Assembly (NCBI GenBank): GCA_016186825.1
Contig: JACPKW010000007.1
Coordinates: 1 to 55,735, forward strand
DNA: 55,735 nt
Direction: 5' to 3'
Origin: Candidatus Giovannonibacteria bacterium
Lineage (GTDB): Bacteria > Patescibacteriota > Minisyncoccia > JACPKW01 > UBA11713
Below the pieces are notes generated by a model that saw nothing but the letters and a program-made list of their open reading frames with translations, did no database searches and had not been told where the DNA came from. Made by a program: the position numbers and the translations under genes. Positions 24,016 through 31,591 of the stretch are shown piece after piece (positions within the stretch are counted from its first letter, which is position 1; every line of letters begins with the position of its first letter).

Positions 24016-24032
24016 AATATTTTTAGTATACT
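24006..24032. promoter_or_regulatory. Shared divergent promoter corA / ctpA
   Basis: The palindrome AGTATACT (24025-24032) gives TATACT on both strands: 24027-24032 for ctpA and 24030-24025 for corA. On the plus strand TTGAGA (24006-24011) is a candidate -35 with a 15-base spacer. On the minus strand only nine bases separate the -10 from the corA ATG. The two RNA polymerases could not bind together. Confidence 0.5.
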
Positions 24033-24052
24033 ATATGGAAATAAGGCCTTCT

Positions 24053-25276
24053 ATGTATAACGAATCGAGACCAAGGAAGTCTTTTTTTATTATTAGCTCC
24101 ATTGTCGTAATTATTGCGGCTTTCGCGCTCGGCGTGTTCTTTGGATTTTCAAAACGCCCGGCAATCGAGCAAATTACTGGAATTACGAGTAAAGAGCCGG
24201 AGATAGATAAAGCTCAAGAAGTTGATTTTTCGCCATTCTGGGCGGCTTGGAAGATTGTTGAAGAGCGATACGCGGGCTCTGAAAAAGTCGACCGTCAAAA
24301 GATGATTTGGGGCGCGATTCAGGGCGCGGTTTCGTCGGTAGGGGATCCTTATACGACTTTCTTCCCGCCGGAAGAGAAAAAACTTTTTGAATCTGAAATC
24401 AAAGGAAATTTCGAGGGTGTGGGAATGGAGATCGGCATTAAAAAAGGAATGCTTACTGTGGTTGCGCCGCTGAAAGACACGCCTGCTTTTCGCGCGGGCA
24501 TAAAGCCTGGCGATAAAATTTTAAAAATAGGGGATAAGGAAACGATCGATATGACAACTGACGAGGCTGTGCGCTTAATCAGAGGCGAAGGGGGCACGAA
24601 AATTAAATTAATAATTCTTTCTGCAGACAGCGAGAAACCGCGCGAAGTTGAGCTTACGCGCGAGGTTATCAAAATTCCTGTGTTAGATACGGAGCAAAAA
24701 AGCGATGGAATATTCGTAATTAAACTTTATAATTTTTCGAGCGATTCGACAAACGAATTTCGAAAGGCGTTGCGCCAGTTTACAGATTCCGGCTCGAATA
24801 AATTGATATTGGATCTGCGCAGCAATCCGGGAGGATTTCTCGATGCTGCGGTTGACATCTCTAGCTGGTTTTTGGATATGTCGAAGATTGTAGTGCGGGA
24901 ACATTTTAAAGACGGGCGCGAAGAGCTCTATCGTTCAAAAGGATATCCTATCAGCAGATTTCCGATGGTCGTATTGGTTAATAACGGCTCTGCTTCCGCT
25001 TCGGAGATCGTTGCCGGCGCCTTGCAGGATCAAGGCGCGGCGAAACTTGTTGGCGAAAAAACATTCGGCAAAGGTTCCGTCCAAGAGCTTGTTAGCGTGA
25101 CGGACGATACTTCGCTCAAAGTTACTATCGCGCGCTGGCTCACACCTAAGGGGACGGACATTTCTAAGAACGGATTGACTCCGGACTTTGAAGTAAAAAA
25201 TACTGAAGATGCAGAAGCGGAAGGGCGCGATTTGCAGTTTGAAAAAGCTCTTGAAGTATTAAAAAATTGGAAGTGA
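24053..25276 (+). CDS. ctpA: Carboxy-terminal processing protease (S41, CtpA/Prc)
   Basis: Secreted or periplasm-facing serine protease that trims C-termini of envelope proteins. After a short basic start comes one membrane anchor (SFFIISSIVVIIAAFALGVFFGF), a PDZ domain (VGMEIGIKKGMLTVVAPLKDTPAFRAGIKPGDKI, core AFRAGIKPGD), and the S41 core with the catalytic Ser in NNGSASASE and Lys in EKTFGKGSVQ. ATG 24053 is chosen: it has AAGG six bases upstream and lies after the likely transcript start. ATG 24035 (six residues longer) is possible; a frame opening at 23948 runs into corA and is rejected. Downstream rplI starts 2 bases after its stop. Confidence 0.93.
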   Translation: MYNESRPRKSFFIISSIVVIIAAFALGVFFGFSKRPAIEQITGITSKEPEIDKAQEVDFSPFWAAWKIVEERYAGSEKVDRQKMIWGAIQGAVSSVGDPYTTFFPPEEKKLFESEIKGNFEGVGMEIGIKKGMLTVVAPLKDTPAFRAGIKPGDKILKIGDKETIDMTTDEAVRLIRGEGGTKIKLIILSADSEKPREVELTREVIKIPVLDTEQKSDGIFVIKLYNFSSDSTNEFRKALRQFTDSGSNKLILDLRSNPGGFLDAAVDISSWFLDMSKIVVREHFKDGREELYRSKGYPISRFPMVVLVNNGSASASEIVAGALQDQGAAKLVGEKTFGKGSVQELVSVTDDTSLKVTIARWLTPKGTDISKNGLTPDFEVKNTEDAEAEGRDLQFEKALEVLKNWK

Positions 25277-25278
25277 CT

Positions 25279-25731
25279 ATGATTAAAGTTGTTTTGCTAA
25301 AAGATGTCCCGCAAGTCGGCGTTTGCGGTGAAGTAAAGGAGCTTAAGGATGGCTTTGTCAGAAATTTTCTTCTGCCGCGCAGGCTTGCCGAGATTGCGTC
25401 AGCAAATAAAATCAGAGAAATCGAGAACACAAAAAGAAGAGCCGATCTTGAACGCCAAAATATTAATAATGAGTCAAGGAAAGAATTTGCTAAAATCGCA
25501 GGCATGAAGTTTACAATCGAATCAAAGTCAAACGAATCCGGACATCTTTTTAAAGGCATCTCTGCCGAGGATATCTCAAAGTTTCTTCAGAAAAAAGGTT
25601 TTGTCCAAATGAATGATGGGTGGGTAATTTTGGAAAAGCCAATTAAGGAGACGGGAAGCCATAAGATAAAACTGAAACACGGCGAAAACGAGGCCGAAAT
25701 TGAGCTTGAGATCAACCCTCAAAGAAAGTAA
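25279..25731 (+). CDS. rplI: 50S ribosomal protein bL9
   Basis: Large-subunit protein with two rRNA-binding domains joined by a long helix. The 150-residue sequence starts MIKVVLLKDVPQVGVCGEVKELKDGFVRNFLLPRRLA (core LGxxGEVxxVKDGYxRNFLxP), then the connecting helix (about 45-75) and the C-terminal GHLFKGISAEDIS domain. ATG 25279 gives the canonical N-terminus; a TTG four codons upstream overlaps ctpA. bL9 is absent from some CPR groups, so its presence helps narrow the lineage (family knowledge). Confidence 0.95.
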   Translation: MIKVVLLKDVPQVGVCGEVKELKDGFVRNFLLPRRLAEIASANKIREIENTKRRADLERQNINNESRKEFAKIAGMKFTIESKSNESGHLFKGISAEDISKFLQKKGFVQMNDGWVILEKPIKETGSHKIKLKHGENEAEIELEINPQRK

Positions 25732-25789
25732 ATACTTTTAATTATGCGCTCCTTCCTTGAAATCATTCACAGAAAAGTGATAGTAAATT

Positions 25790-27055
25790 ATGCGCACAGT
25801 AAAGAATCGGTCTCGAATCAATGATTATCTAAGAAGTTATAGCTTTGTTGGAAGTTTACGTTCGCTATTTTCGGATTATGAAAGTTTCCAAACGAAAGTA
25901 GATTTTTTAGAAATAGGAGAAAAAAAAATTCCGAAATACACAAATGAGTTTTGGACATCAAAGCAAAGACAGGCTTCTTCTCTTCACGAAATCGCATATC
26001 GCGCGTGTTTTAAACCTCAATTGCCGCGTTTTTTTATTAATCTGCTGACTAAAACAGGTGACAATGTTTATGATCCATTTTCTGGCCGAGGGACAACAGT
26101 TATTGAGGCTGGAATTTTGGGACGCAATATAATCTCGAATGATATAAATCCTTTAAGCCAAGTATTGTGCAGTCCAAGATTTTTTGTGCCAAATTTGCAG
26201 CAGGTTTTAACGCGAATAAAGAATATTAATATTGACTACAATTCCAGAGCCGATATAGATATTTCGATGTTTTATCATCAAAAAACAGAAGCGGAAATAG
26301 TGTCCTTGAAAAAATATTTTCAAAATTTAGCGGCAAGAAATAAATCAGATCATATTGATAAATGGATAAATATGGCCGCTACTAATAAGCTTACGGGCCA
26401 CTCACCAGGTTTTTTCTCAGTTTATACGCTTCCTCCCAATCAGGCTGCTTCACAGAAAAGTCAGATCAGGATTAACGAAAAAAAGAAGCAGAGGCCGGAA
26501 TATCGAAACGTAAAAGAAATAATATTGAAAAAAACCCTAAGTCTGACAAGAAATCTCAATATCTCCGAAAAGAATAACCTTTCGAATTCAGGAAAGAAAG
26601 CCGTGTTTCTGTGTGAAGATTCCGGAAATACACATAAAATTAAATCTCATTCAGTTCAATTGACTGTAACATCTCCTCCTTTTTTGGACATTGTTAGTTA
26701 TCGCCAAGATAATTGGCTAAGATGTTGGTTTAACGACATTAATGCCCGTGAGATTTCAAATAAAATGTCAATTTCAAAAACTGTTGAAGATTGGTCCAAT
26801 TCAATGGGCCGCGTTTTTGGAGAACTCTTTAGAATTACAAAAAAGGGTGGTTGGGTGGCCTTTGAGGTAGGCGAGGTCAGAAATGGCTCAATAAATCTTG
26901 ATGAATTTGTTATACCGCTCGGTGTAAGTTCAGGATTTGAGTGCGAAGGAGTTCTTATCAATCAGCAGAGCTTCACGAAAACATCAAATATTTGGGGAGT
27001 AAAAAACAATTCTCGCGGCACAAATACAAATCGAATAGTATTATTTCACAAATGA
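25790..27055 (+). CDS. Orphan DNA methyltransferase (N4-C/N6-A type)
   Basis: SAM-dependent amino-methyltransferase. Motif I-type DPFSGRGTTVIEAG (D95-G107) is followed by NDINPLS, and the catalytic motif IV reads TSPPF (295-298) in the C-terminal third, then KKGGWVAFEVGEV. The order DPF-G-G-TT before SPP with about 190 residues between differs from the common PF01555 order (catalytic first), so the target domain probably sits in the middle. TSPPY/F favours N4-cytosine. No restriction endonuclease is adjacent. The middle is rich in Lys/Asn/Ser with AT-rich codons, hinting at acquisition. An RNA target cannot be excluded. Confidence 0.75.
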   Translation: MRTVKNRSRINDYLRSYSFVGSLRSLFSDYESFQTKVDFLEIGEKKIPKYTNEFWTSKQRQASSLHEIAYRACFKPQLPRFFINLLTKTGDNVYDPFSGRGTTVIEAGILGRNIISNDINPLSQVLCSPRFFVPNLQQVLTRIKNINIDYNSRADIDISMFYHQKTEAEIVSLKKYFQNLAARNKSDHIDKWINMAATNKLTGHSPGFFSVYTLPPNQAASQKSQIRINEKKKQRPEYRNVKEIILKKTLSLTRNLNISEKNNLSNSGKKAVFLCEDSGNTHKIKSHSVQLTVTSPPFLDIVSYRQDNWLRCWFNDINAREISNKMSISKTVEDWSNSMGRVFGELFRITKKGGWVAFEVGEVRNGSINLDEFVIPLGVSSGFECEGVLINQQSFTKTSNIWGVKNNSRGTNTNRIVLFHK

Positions 27056-27084
27056 GCAAGGAAGAAAATTGCAAATAAAATGGA

Positions 27085-27369
27085 TCAAAATTGCTTTGCG
27101 ATTACACGCACCATGTTAACGCGCTTTGCTTTTCCATTGAAGGAATGCCGGCGGGATGTATAAAAATCTACCGTCCCTGTTACAAGCGAGTATATTGTGT
27201 GGTCCTTCCCTAGCTTCGCGTTTGTTCCCGGAAAAAATTTCGTCCCGCGTTGGCGCACTATGATGGAACCAGCTTGGGCTTTTTCGCCCGCGAAAAGCTT
27301 AACTCCAAGAAATTTCGGCTGCGAGTCGCGCAGATTTGATGTCGAGCCAGTTGCTTTTGTATGTGCCAT
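27085..27369 (-). CDS. rpmA: 50S ribosomal protein bL27
   Basis: It reaches the peptidyl-transferase centre with its N-terminus. The 94-residue protein begins [24 protein letters not shown], matching the AHKKAGGSTxNGRDS pattern without the cleavable extension of Firmicutes, and has [28 protein letters not shown]. It is not linked to rplU (17754). Upstream lies a pair of 13-base direct repeats; a TATAAA is eight bases before the ATG. Confidence 0.96.
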   Translation of the reverse strand: MAHTKATGSTSNLRDSQPKFLGVKLFAGEKAQAGSIIVRQRGTKFFPGTNAKLGKDHTIYSLVTGTVDFYTSRRHSFNGKAKRVNMVRVIAKQF

Positions 27370-27375
27370 AAAATC

Positions 27376-27409
27376 AGTTTATAGTTAGTGGTTTTTAGTT
27401 TATAGTTAG
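27376..27409. repeat. 13-bp direct repeat between rpmA and the Ada-zinc gene
   Basis: AGTTTATAGTTAG occurs at 27376-27388 and again at 27397-27409, a centre-to-centre distance of 21 bases (two helical turns). It fills the 49-base gap between the divergent genes. On the minus strand each copy contains CTATAAACT, so either could supply a -10 for rpmA. Confidence 0.85.
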
Positions 27410-27418
27410 ACAAGAACA

Positions 27419-27823
27419 ATGATAAGGGAAAAAATAGAAAAGATCAAGTTCTCCTTTCTGCCGCACGAAAATGATATTATTTTCGTGCTTGCTGTTATTT
27501 TAATCGGGGTAATCGGCTTTGGGCTTGGAAGAATTTCTGTTTCGAAGGAAAAATATGCGATAAAAATTGAACAAAATAAAATAGAACAAAAAAAAGCGCA
27601 AAAAACAGATGATCAAAGCGCTGCAATCATAAAAGCAGGGGAGAGCGCGCAAGTTGCAAAAAAAAATGAGCAGTTTGTAGGGTCAAAAAACGGCGATGTC
27701 TTCCATTTGCCTTCATGTCCCGGCGCCAAAAGAATAAAAGAAGAGAATAAAATTTATTTTACCTCAAAAGAAAATGCAGAAAAAGCGGGCTATCGGCCTG
27801 CGGAAAACTGCGAGGGTATTTAG
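27419..27823 (+). CDS. Membrane-anchored protein with Ada-type metal-binding domain
   Basis: 134 residues: a charged N-terminus, one membrane helix (DIIFVLAVILIGVIGFGLGRI), a Lys/Gln linker, then FVGSKNGDVFHLPSCPGAKRIKEENKIYFTSKENAEKAGYRPAENC. This C-terminal module matches the zinc-binding domain of the Ada methyltransferase and related CPR surface proteins (FVxSKxSxxYHxPxC...AxxxGYRPxxxC). Only two cysteines (in SCPGAK and AENC) are obvious. It carries no methyltransferase domain. Function unknown, perhaps metal or nucleic-acid binding at the surface. It ends three bases from the convergent nuclease gene. Confidence 0.75.
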   Translation: MIREKIEKIKFSFLPHENDIIFVLAVILIGVIGFGLGRISVSKEKYAIKIEQNKIEQKKAQKTDDQSAAIIKAGESAQVAKKNEQFVGSKNGDVFHLPSCPGAKRIKEENKIYFTSKENAEKAGYRPAENCEGI

Positions 27824-27826
27824 GTC

Positions 27827-29008
27827 TTAGATAGTTTCAGGTTCAGTCCAAACATCCTGTTTCTTCCGGCTGACGGTGAGAGTCGATGTTTTTTTGACGT
27901 TAACTACGAGTTGGTTAATTTCTTTTTGAGTATCTGGAGATAAATTCTTCATTATCTTTTCCAGTTTCCTTTCATCCGCCTTCAGAATTTCATCCGCGCG
28001 TCCCAGTTTCAAAAGAATCTCCCTAACTTTTTCCATATCGTAAGTCCTTTTTTCTCCGCTCCGCCGCGTTATATAGCCTTCCTCGCCAAAAACACGTTCG
28101 TAGCCTTTATCATCCAAATACTGATGAATTTTTTGCTGGAGCATTTTTATTTTATCGTTATGGGACTCAACAGAATTTTTTAACTCAAAATAATCCTTAA
28201 CAATATTTTTAATCTCATTTTCGTCGGGCGCGGATTCTTTTTGATAAAGGTGCTTCCACATCGGGCAGAGCTGACGATAAGAACACCACTGGCACCATGG
28301 GCCGGGGAGAGGCGGGAAATCATTGGTTTTTTCTTTTAACGAGATTTCTCTGATCGTGCCAAGCACATCATTTTTAGTTTTTTCAAGAGCTTCAGGCCCC
28401 CGCGCTGATGAAATCTTTTCACCGTGTTCCAGAAAAATGAGCGATAATTTTACCTGTTCCTGCTTGATGTGCGGCCAGCGCTTCATCAAGCCTAGATTGT
28501 AAATAGAAAGCTGAAGATTATTATCAATCATTTCCTGCGAAGGCATTTTTCTCGAAGTTTTATAATCAATAATTTCGTAAGAGTTTTCACTTGGCTTGTC
28601 TATACGATCAATAATTCCGGCGAGAATATGGTTTTCCGCGCGTTCATGGTCTTCAATTAATACTTCGAAGCGTGATTCCAGATCCAAAATATTAAAATTC
28701 CAAGGCTGATTTTTTACAAAAAACTTTTTAAGAAGCATTTTTCCCTGTTCATGATAAAAATCTTTTTCTGAATCAGGAATATTTATTTTTTCTTTGATGC
28801 CCTGCCAATATTTGGAATAGTAATCAAGAATCTCATCCAGGGTAGGGAAGACGGGGTTACGCGTAAACATGAAATGGAGGGCTTTATGAATCGCCGTCCC
28901 AAATACCTGCTCTTTTGACTTGGGCCCTTTAATTTTATCAATTGCGCTGTATTTATATCTAAGCGGGCAAATTTTAAATGTCTCGAGTGCTGAATAAGAC
29001 GTTCTCAT
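27827..29008 (-). CDS. RecB-family PD-(D/E)XK nuclease with Fe-S cysteines
   Basis: A stand-alone 393-residue nuclease of the Cas4/AddB C-terminal type (PF12705-like). It starts with the typical YSALETFKICPLRYKY, then VFGTAIHKALHFMF, the catalytic Asp/Glu-Lys in GIIDRIDKPSENSYEIIDYKTSRK (core IDYKT), and LQLSIYNL. Cys14 plus WCQWCSYRQLC (three cysteines, C-x2-C-x5-C) form the four-cysteine Fe-S arrangement of AddB and Cas4. A charged C-terminal helical part (about 270-393) follows. No helicase partner or CRISPR genes are near. Its transcript looks leaderless. Confidence 0.82.
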   Translation of the reverse strand: MRTSYSALETFKICPLRYKYSAIDKIKGPKSKEQVFGTAIHKALHFMFTRNPVFPTLDEILDYYSKYWQGIKEKINIPDSEKDFYHEQGKMLLKKFFVKNQPWNFNILDLESRFEVLIEDHERAENHILAGIIDRIDKPSENSYEIIDYKTSRKMPSQEMIDNNLQLSIYNLGLMKRWPHIKQEQVKLSLIFLEHGEKISSARGPEALEKTKNDVLGTIREISLKEKTNDFPPLPGPWCQWCSYRQLCPMWKHLYQKESAPDENEIKNIVKDYFELKNSVESHNDKIKMLQQKIHQYLDDKGYERVFGEEGYITRRSGEKRTYDMEKVREILLKLGRADEILKADERKLEKIMKNLSPDTQKEINQLVVNVKKTSTLTVSRKKQDVWTEPETI

Positions 29009-29014
29009 TTTGTA

Positions 29015-29023
29015 ACTATAGCA
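29015..29023 (-). promoter_or_regulatory. Extended -10 of the nuclease gene, leaderless geometry
   Basis: On the minus strand TGC-TATAGT is followed by six bases (TACAAA) and the ATG at 29008. There is no room for a Shine-Dalgarno after the expected transcript start. Confidence 0.6.
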
Positions 29024-29047
29024 TGGCTATTTCATGTTCAGGGGGAG

Positions 29048-29091
29048 TGTGGATAAGGCGTATTTGTGCGCAATAGTATACTTCGTATAAT
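29048..29091 (+). promoter_or_regulatory. xer upstream region: DnaA box, promoter, lox/dif-like half-site
   Basis: A perfect DnaA box TGTGGATAA (29048-29056), a promoter with -35 TTGTGC (29064-29069), 16-base spacer and -10 TATAAT (29086-29091), and ACTTCGTATAATGTA spanning the -10. The last string is identical over 15 bases to one arm plus spacer of the phage P1 lox site and resembles the XerC arm of dif (CGCATAATGTA). No second arm is clear. Confidence 0.45.
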
Positions 29092-29114
29092 GTAGGTAAA
29101 GCGATGTATAAACT

Positions 29115-30065
29115 ATGTTGAAGCCACTACCCCACTATTTAACAGATTTTTTAGAATATTCGGAGGTCGAAAAGGGCCTCTCTCCTACTACCGTAAAAAA
29201 CTATTCAAATTTTCTTAGGAAGTTTATTATTTGGCTTAACAAAAATAATTTAAAAAATATAAAACCAGCCGATCTCACTGAAGATCATATCTGGAAATAT
29301 CGTCTATGGCTCTCCCATCTTCCAAATAACACGAGGCGCAACATGCGCGGGCTTAATACATCTACCCAAACCCGGTATTTGATAGCTTTGAGGTCATTTT
29401 TAGCCTTTTTTCATGAAAAAAATATACCATCTCTGCCGACAGAAAAAATTAAGCTTCCGAAGGAGCGCAGTGAACGCCATGTTAAATTTTTGGAGTTGGA
29501 ACAAATCGACAAGCTCCTGAATGCTCCAAAAACTAAATCAATAATGGGAGTGCGTGATCGCGCCATATTGGAGATATTGTTCTCGACTGGGCTTCGCGTG
29601 CAGGAATTAGTTTCTTTGGATCGAAAAAATTTGGAAGGAGCTAAAAATAAAAACGATTTTGAGATGAGCGTGGTCGGCAAGGGCAATTATCCCCGCACAA
29701 TTTATTTTTCCGAGCGTGCGCTTCATTGGACTAAGAAATATCTATCCTTGCGTGAAGATGACGATTCGGCTCTTTTTGTCAGGCTCAAAGGCCCAGAAAG
29801 CCAGTCCTTGAGAATGACAACGCGCTCAATTGAACTTTTAGTCCAAAAATATGCAAAAATCGCCGGTCTTTCAATTTTAGCTACGCCGCATACGCTTCGC
29901 CACAGTTTCGCGACAGATTTATTGAATCAAGGTGTTGATCTAAGGACCGTGCAGGAATTTTTGGGCCACAGAAATATTGCTACAACTCAGGTTTACACGC
30001 ACGTAACTTCAAAAAGGCTTCGAGAAATTCATCGCAAATATCACGGCGGAAAAAATCTTTCTTAA
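29115..30065 (+). CDS. xer: Tyrosine recombinase, XerC/XerD type
   Basis: Site-specific recombinase that resolves chromosome dimers. N-terminal SAM-like domain (residues 6-105, YLTDFLEYSEVEKGLSPTTVKNY) and catalytic domain with R in STGLRVQELVSL, K in VVGKGNYPR, HTLRHSFAT (H and R), LGHRNIATTQVYTHV (H and the nucleophile Tyr). All six catalytic positions are present. Length 316 fits Xer. CPR genomes often have a single Xer; whether this is the chromosomal one or an integrase cannot be proven, but no phage genes are near. A dif/lox-like half-site is in its promoter. Confidence 0.9.
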   Translation: MLKPLPHYLTDFLEYSEVEKGLSPTTVKNYSNFLRKFIIWLNKNNLKNIKPADLTEDHIWKYRLWLSHLPNNTRRNMRGLNTSTQTRYLIALRSFLAFFHEKNIPSLPTEKIKLPKERSERHVKFLELEQIDKLLNAPKTKSIMGVRDRAILEILFSTGLRVQELVSLDRKNLEGAKNKNDFEMSVVGKGNYPRTIYFSERALHWTKKYLSLREDDDSALFVRLKGPESQSLRMTTRSIELLVQKYAKIAGLSILATPHTLRHSFATDLLNQGVDLRTVQEFLGHRNIATTQVYTHVTSKRLREIHRKYHGGKNLS

Positions 30066-30069
30066 ATTG

Positions 30070-30309
30070 CTATTTTTGAAAAAATTTGCTGATGGGATCC
30101 AGCACAAAACTTACGAGCGTATGCCAAACGTAAACGGCGGGAGCTGCAAGAAAATTATTCCAGACATAATTTAGGGCTTTGAATGTGATTGAAAAATTGT
30201 CTTTAAGAACCTGATTTTGGAATAGTTCTCCGAGAGAGATTCCAAGCAGACTGACGATAATGATAGATAATACGATTATGACTATGAGCTGGATGAATCC
30301 CTTTTCCAT
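30070..30309 (-). CDS. Small membrane protein downstream of the EnvC-like gene
   Basis: 79 residues from ATG 30309: MEKGFIQLIVIIVLSIIIVSLLGISLGELF is one long membrane helix, then a moderately hydrophobic tail ending VLDPISKFFQK. No family recognised; similar one-helix proteins accompany cell-wall genes in CPR. A longer frame from 30390 overlaps the upstream gene by 52 bases and is rejected. The ATG is preceded by TATAAT (30316-30321) with exactly six bases between, so it may have a leaderless transcript besides read-through from the M23 gene. Confidence 0.65.
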   Translation of the reverse strand: MEKGFIQLIVIIVLSIIIVSLLGISLGELFQNQVLKDNFSITFKALNYVWNNFLAAPAVYVWHTLVSFVLDPISKFFQK

Positions 30310-30338
30310 CCTTTCATTATAAAGCGGATAATATTTTT

Positions 30339-31586
30339 TTATAAGTAATTCAGTGGATCGAGCGGTCCGCCGTAAGGCATGGGTCCGCAAAATCTGCTGT
30401 TGCGGATTTGGGATGTTTTTCCTCCGTAAACTGTGAAATGCAAATGAGGACCCGTAGTATATCCGGATTCACCGCTATAAGCGATTAAGTCTCCTCTTTT
30501 AACATTCTGGCCCGCTCTTATCTGAATCAGCGAGAGATGCCCGTAAACCGATGCGAGCCCGTTATTATGCCCAATCATGATCCATAGCCCGTAGGCTGCA
30601 TTTGGGCAGAAATTGTCGCTGTTTCCTGTCCCTTTGACTACGCCGTCTTCTGAGGCAAAAATCGGCGTTCCAAGTGCGGCTCTCAAGTCAATGCCATTGT
30701 GCCCCGTTTTACCGTAAATGTCGCTATTTTTTTGGGCAAAAGCAGTCAAGCCAAACTTTTGAGTTACATATGGCCGAGAGACCGGCCAGGCAAGTACGCC
30801 TTTGCGGGGTTGCGGAAGGCTGGAAGGATCTATTGCGAGCCTTAATTCATCTTCGATTTTTTTCATCTCGTCAAGGATTTCTGCGCGTTTTTTTTCACGG
30901 TCTCTAAGAAGGCGCTGATATTCCGCTTCTTTATTTTTTGTATCGATGAGAAGAGTATTTTTGCTTTTCTGCGTATTCAATGATATAGATTTTCTTGAGG
31001 AAAGCTCGTCAGATAATTTTTCTAGCGAGACTTTAACTTCAGTTTCATTCGCTTCTTTCGACTCGAGCTCAGTTTTAAGTTCTGTCAACCTCGAGACATC
31101 AACTCTCAAGGCGTTTTGAAGGCTAAGCAACCGCTCAAGATCGCCGAAAAAGTCGGAGAGCTCGTCGTTTGAAATCAAGATCTCTACGATGTTGGAATTT
31201 TCACTCTGATAAAGCGCGCGGAGAGTTTGGGCAATGGCATTCTTGCGATTTTTGATATCGGAAGTTTTCTCATCGATTTCAATAGAAATTTTTTCAAGCG
31301 CAAGTTTGGATGCACTAATCTTTTGTTCAGTGAATCTAATGTCAGCGTTTAGTTTCTTTATGATCGATTCAAGCCGTGCGATTTCATTTTTTAGCGTTTT
31401 TGCTTCGCCTTCCCGCCTCTCAATTTGCTTTTGATATAAAGCAATTTCTTTTTGGATGGCTTCGATCTGCGATTCGCGTTCTATAATCTGCCCCTCAAGC
31501 TCTTCAATGTTTTTTGCCCCGCTTTGTGGCAAGAGCATAAAAGAGATTAAAAAAGCAAATAATATTTTTTCAAAAGCCTTCTTCAT
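30339..31586 (-). CDS. EnvC-like M23 peptidase / murein hydrolase activator
   Basis: 415 residues: signal peptide (FEKILFAFLISFMLLPQSGA), a long coiled coil (about 25-260, heptad-rich, few Pro) and a C-terminal LytM domain. The zinc site is complete: H and D in GHNGIDLRA, HLHF near residue 390; HNNGLASVYGHLS is also typical. This architecture matches EnvC and CwlO/PcsB-type hydrolases that split septal peptidoglycan or activate amidases; intact zinc residues favour its own endopeptidase activity. It starts 6 bases after gltX and ends the long peptidoglycan operon. Confidence 0.88.
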   Translation of the reverse strand: MKKAFEKILFAFLISFMLLPQSGAKNIEELEGQIIERESQIEAIQKEIALYQKQIERREGEAKTLKNEIARLESIIKKLNADIRFTEQKISASKLALEKISIEIDEKTSDIKNRKNAIAQTLRALYQSENSNIVEILISNDELSDFFGDLERLLSLQNALRVDVSRLTELKTELESKEANETEVKVSLEKLSDELSSRKSISLNTQKSKNTLLIDTKNKEAEYQRLLRDREKKRAEILDEMKKIEDELRLAIDPSSLPQPRKGVLAWPVSRPYVTQKFGLTAFAQKNSDIYGKTGHNGIDLRAALGTPIFASEDGVVKGTGNSDNFCPNAAYGLWIMIGHNNGLASVYGHLSLIQIRAGQNVKRGDLIAYSGESGYTTGPHLHFTVYGGKTSQIRNSRFCGPMPYGGPLDPLNYL

Positions 31587-31591
31587 GGGCG

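Noticed and set aside
23948-24052. N-terminal extension of ctpA
   Set aside because: It overlaps corA on the other strand and the shared promoter; the extra residues are not of protease or signal type.
27827-29008. cas4 gene
   Set aside because: Fe-S cysteines and PD-(D/E)XK core fit, but the protein is nearly twice Cas4 length and no cas gene or array is near; RecB/AddB-like nuclease is the safer name.
29077-29095. Vector-derived or true loxP site
   Set aside because: Only 15 bases match, the second 13-base arm is absent, and the string overlaps a plausible -10 box.
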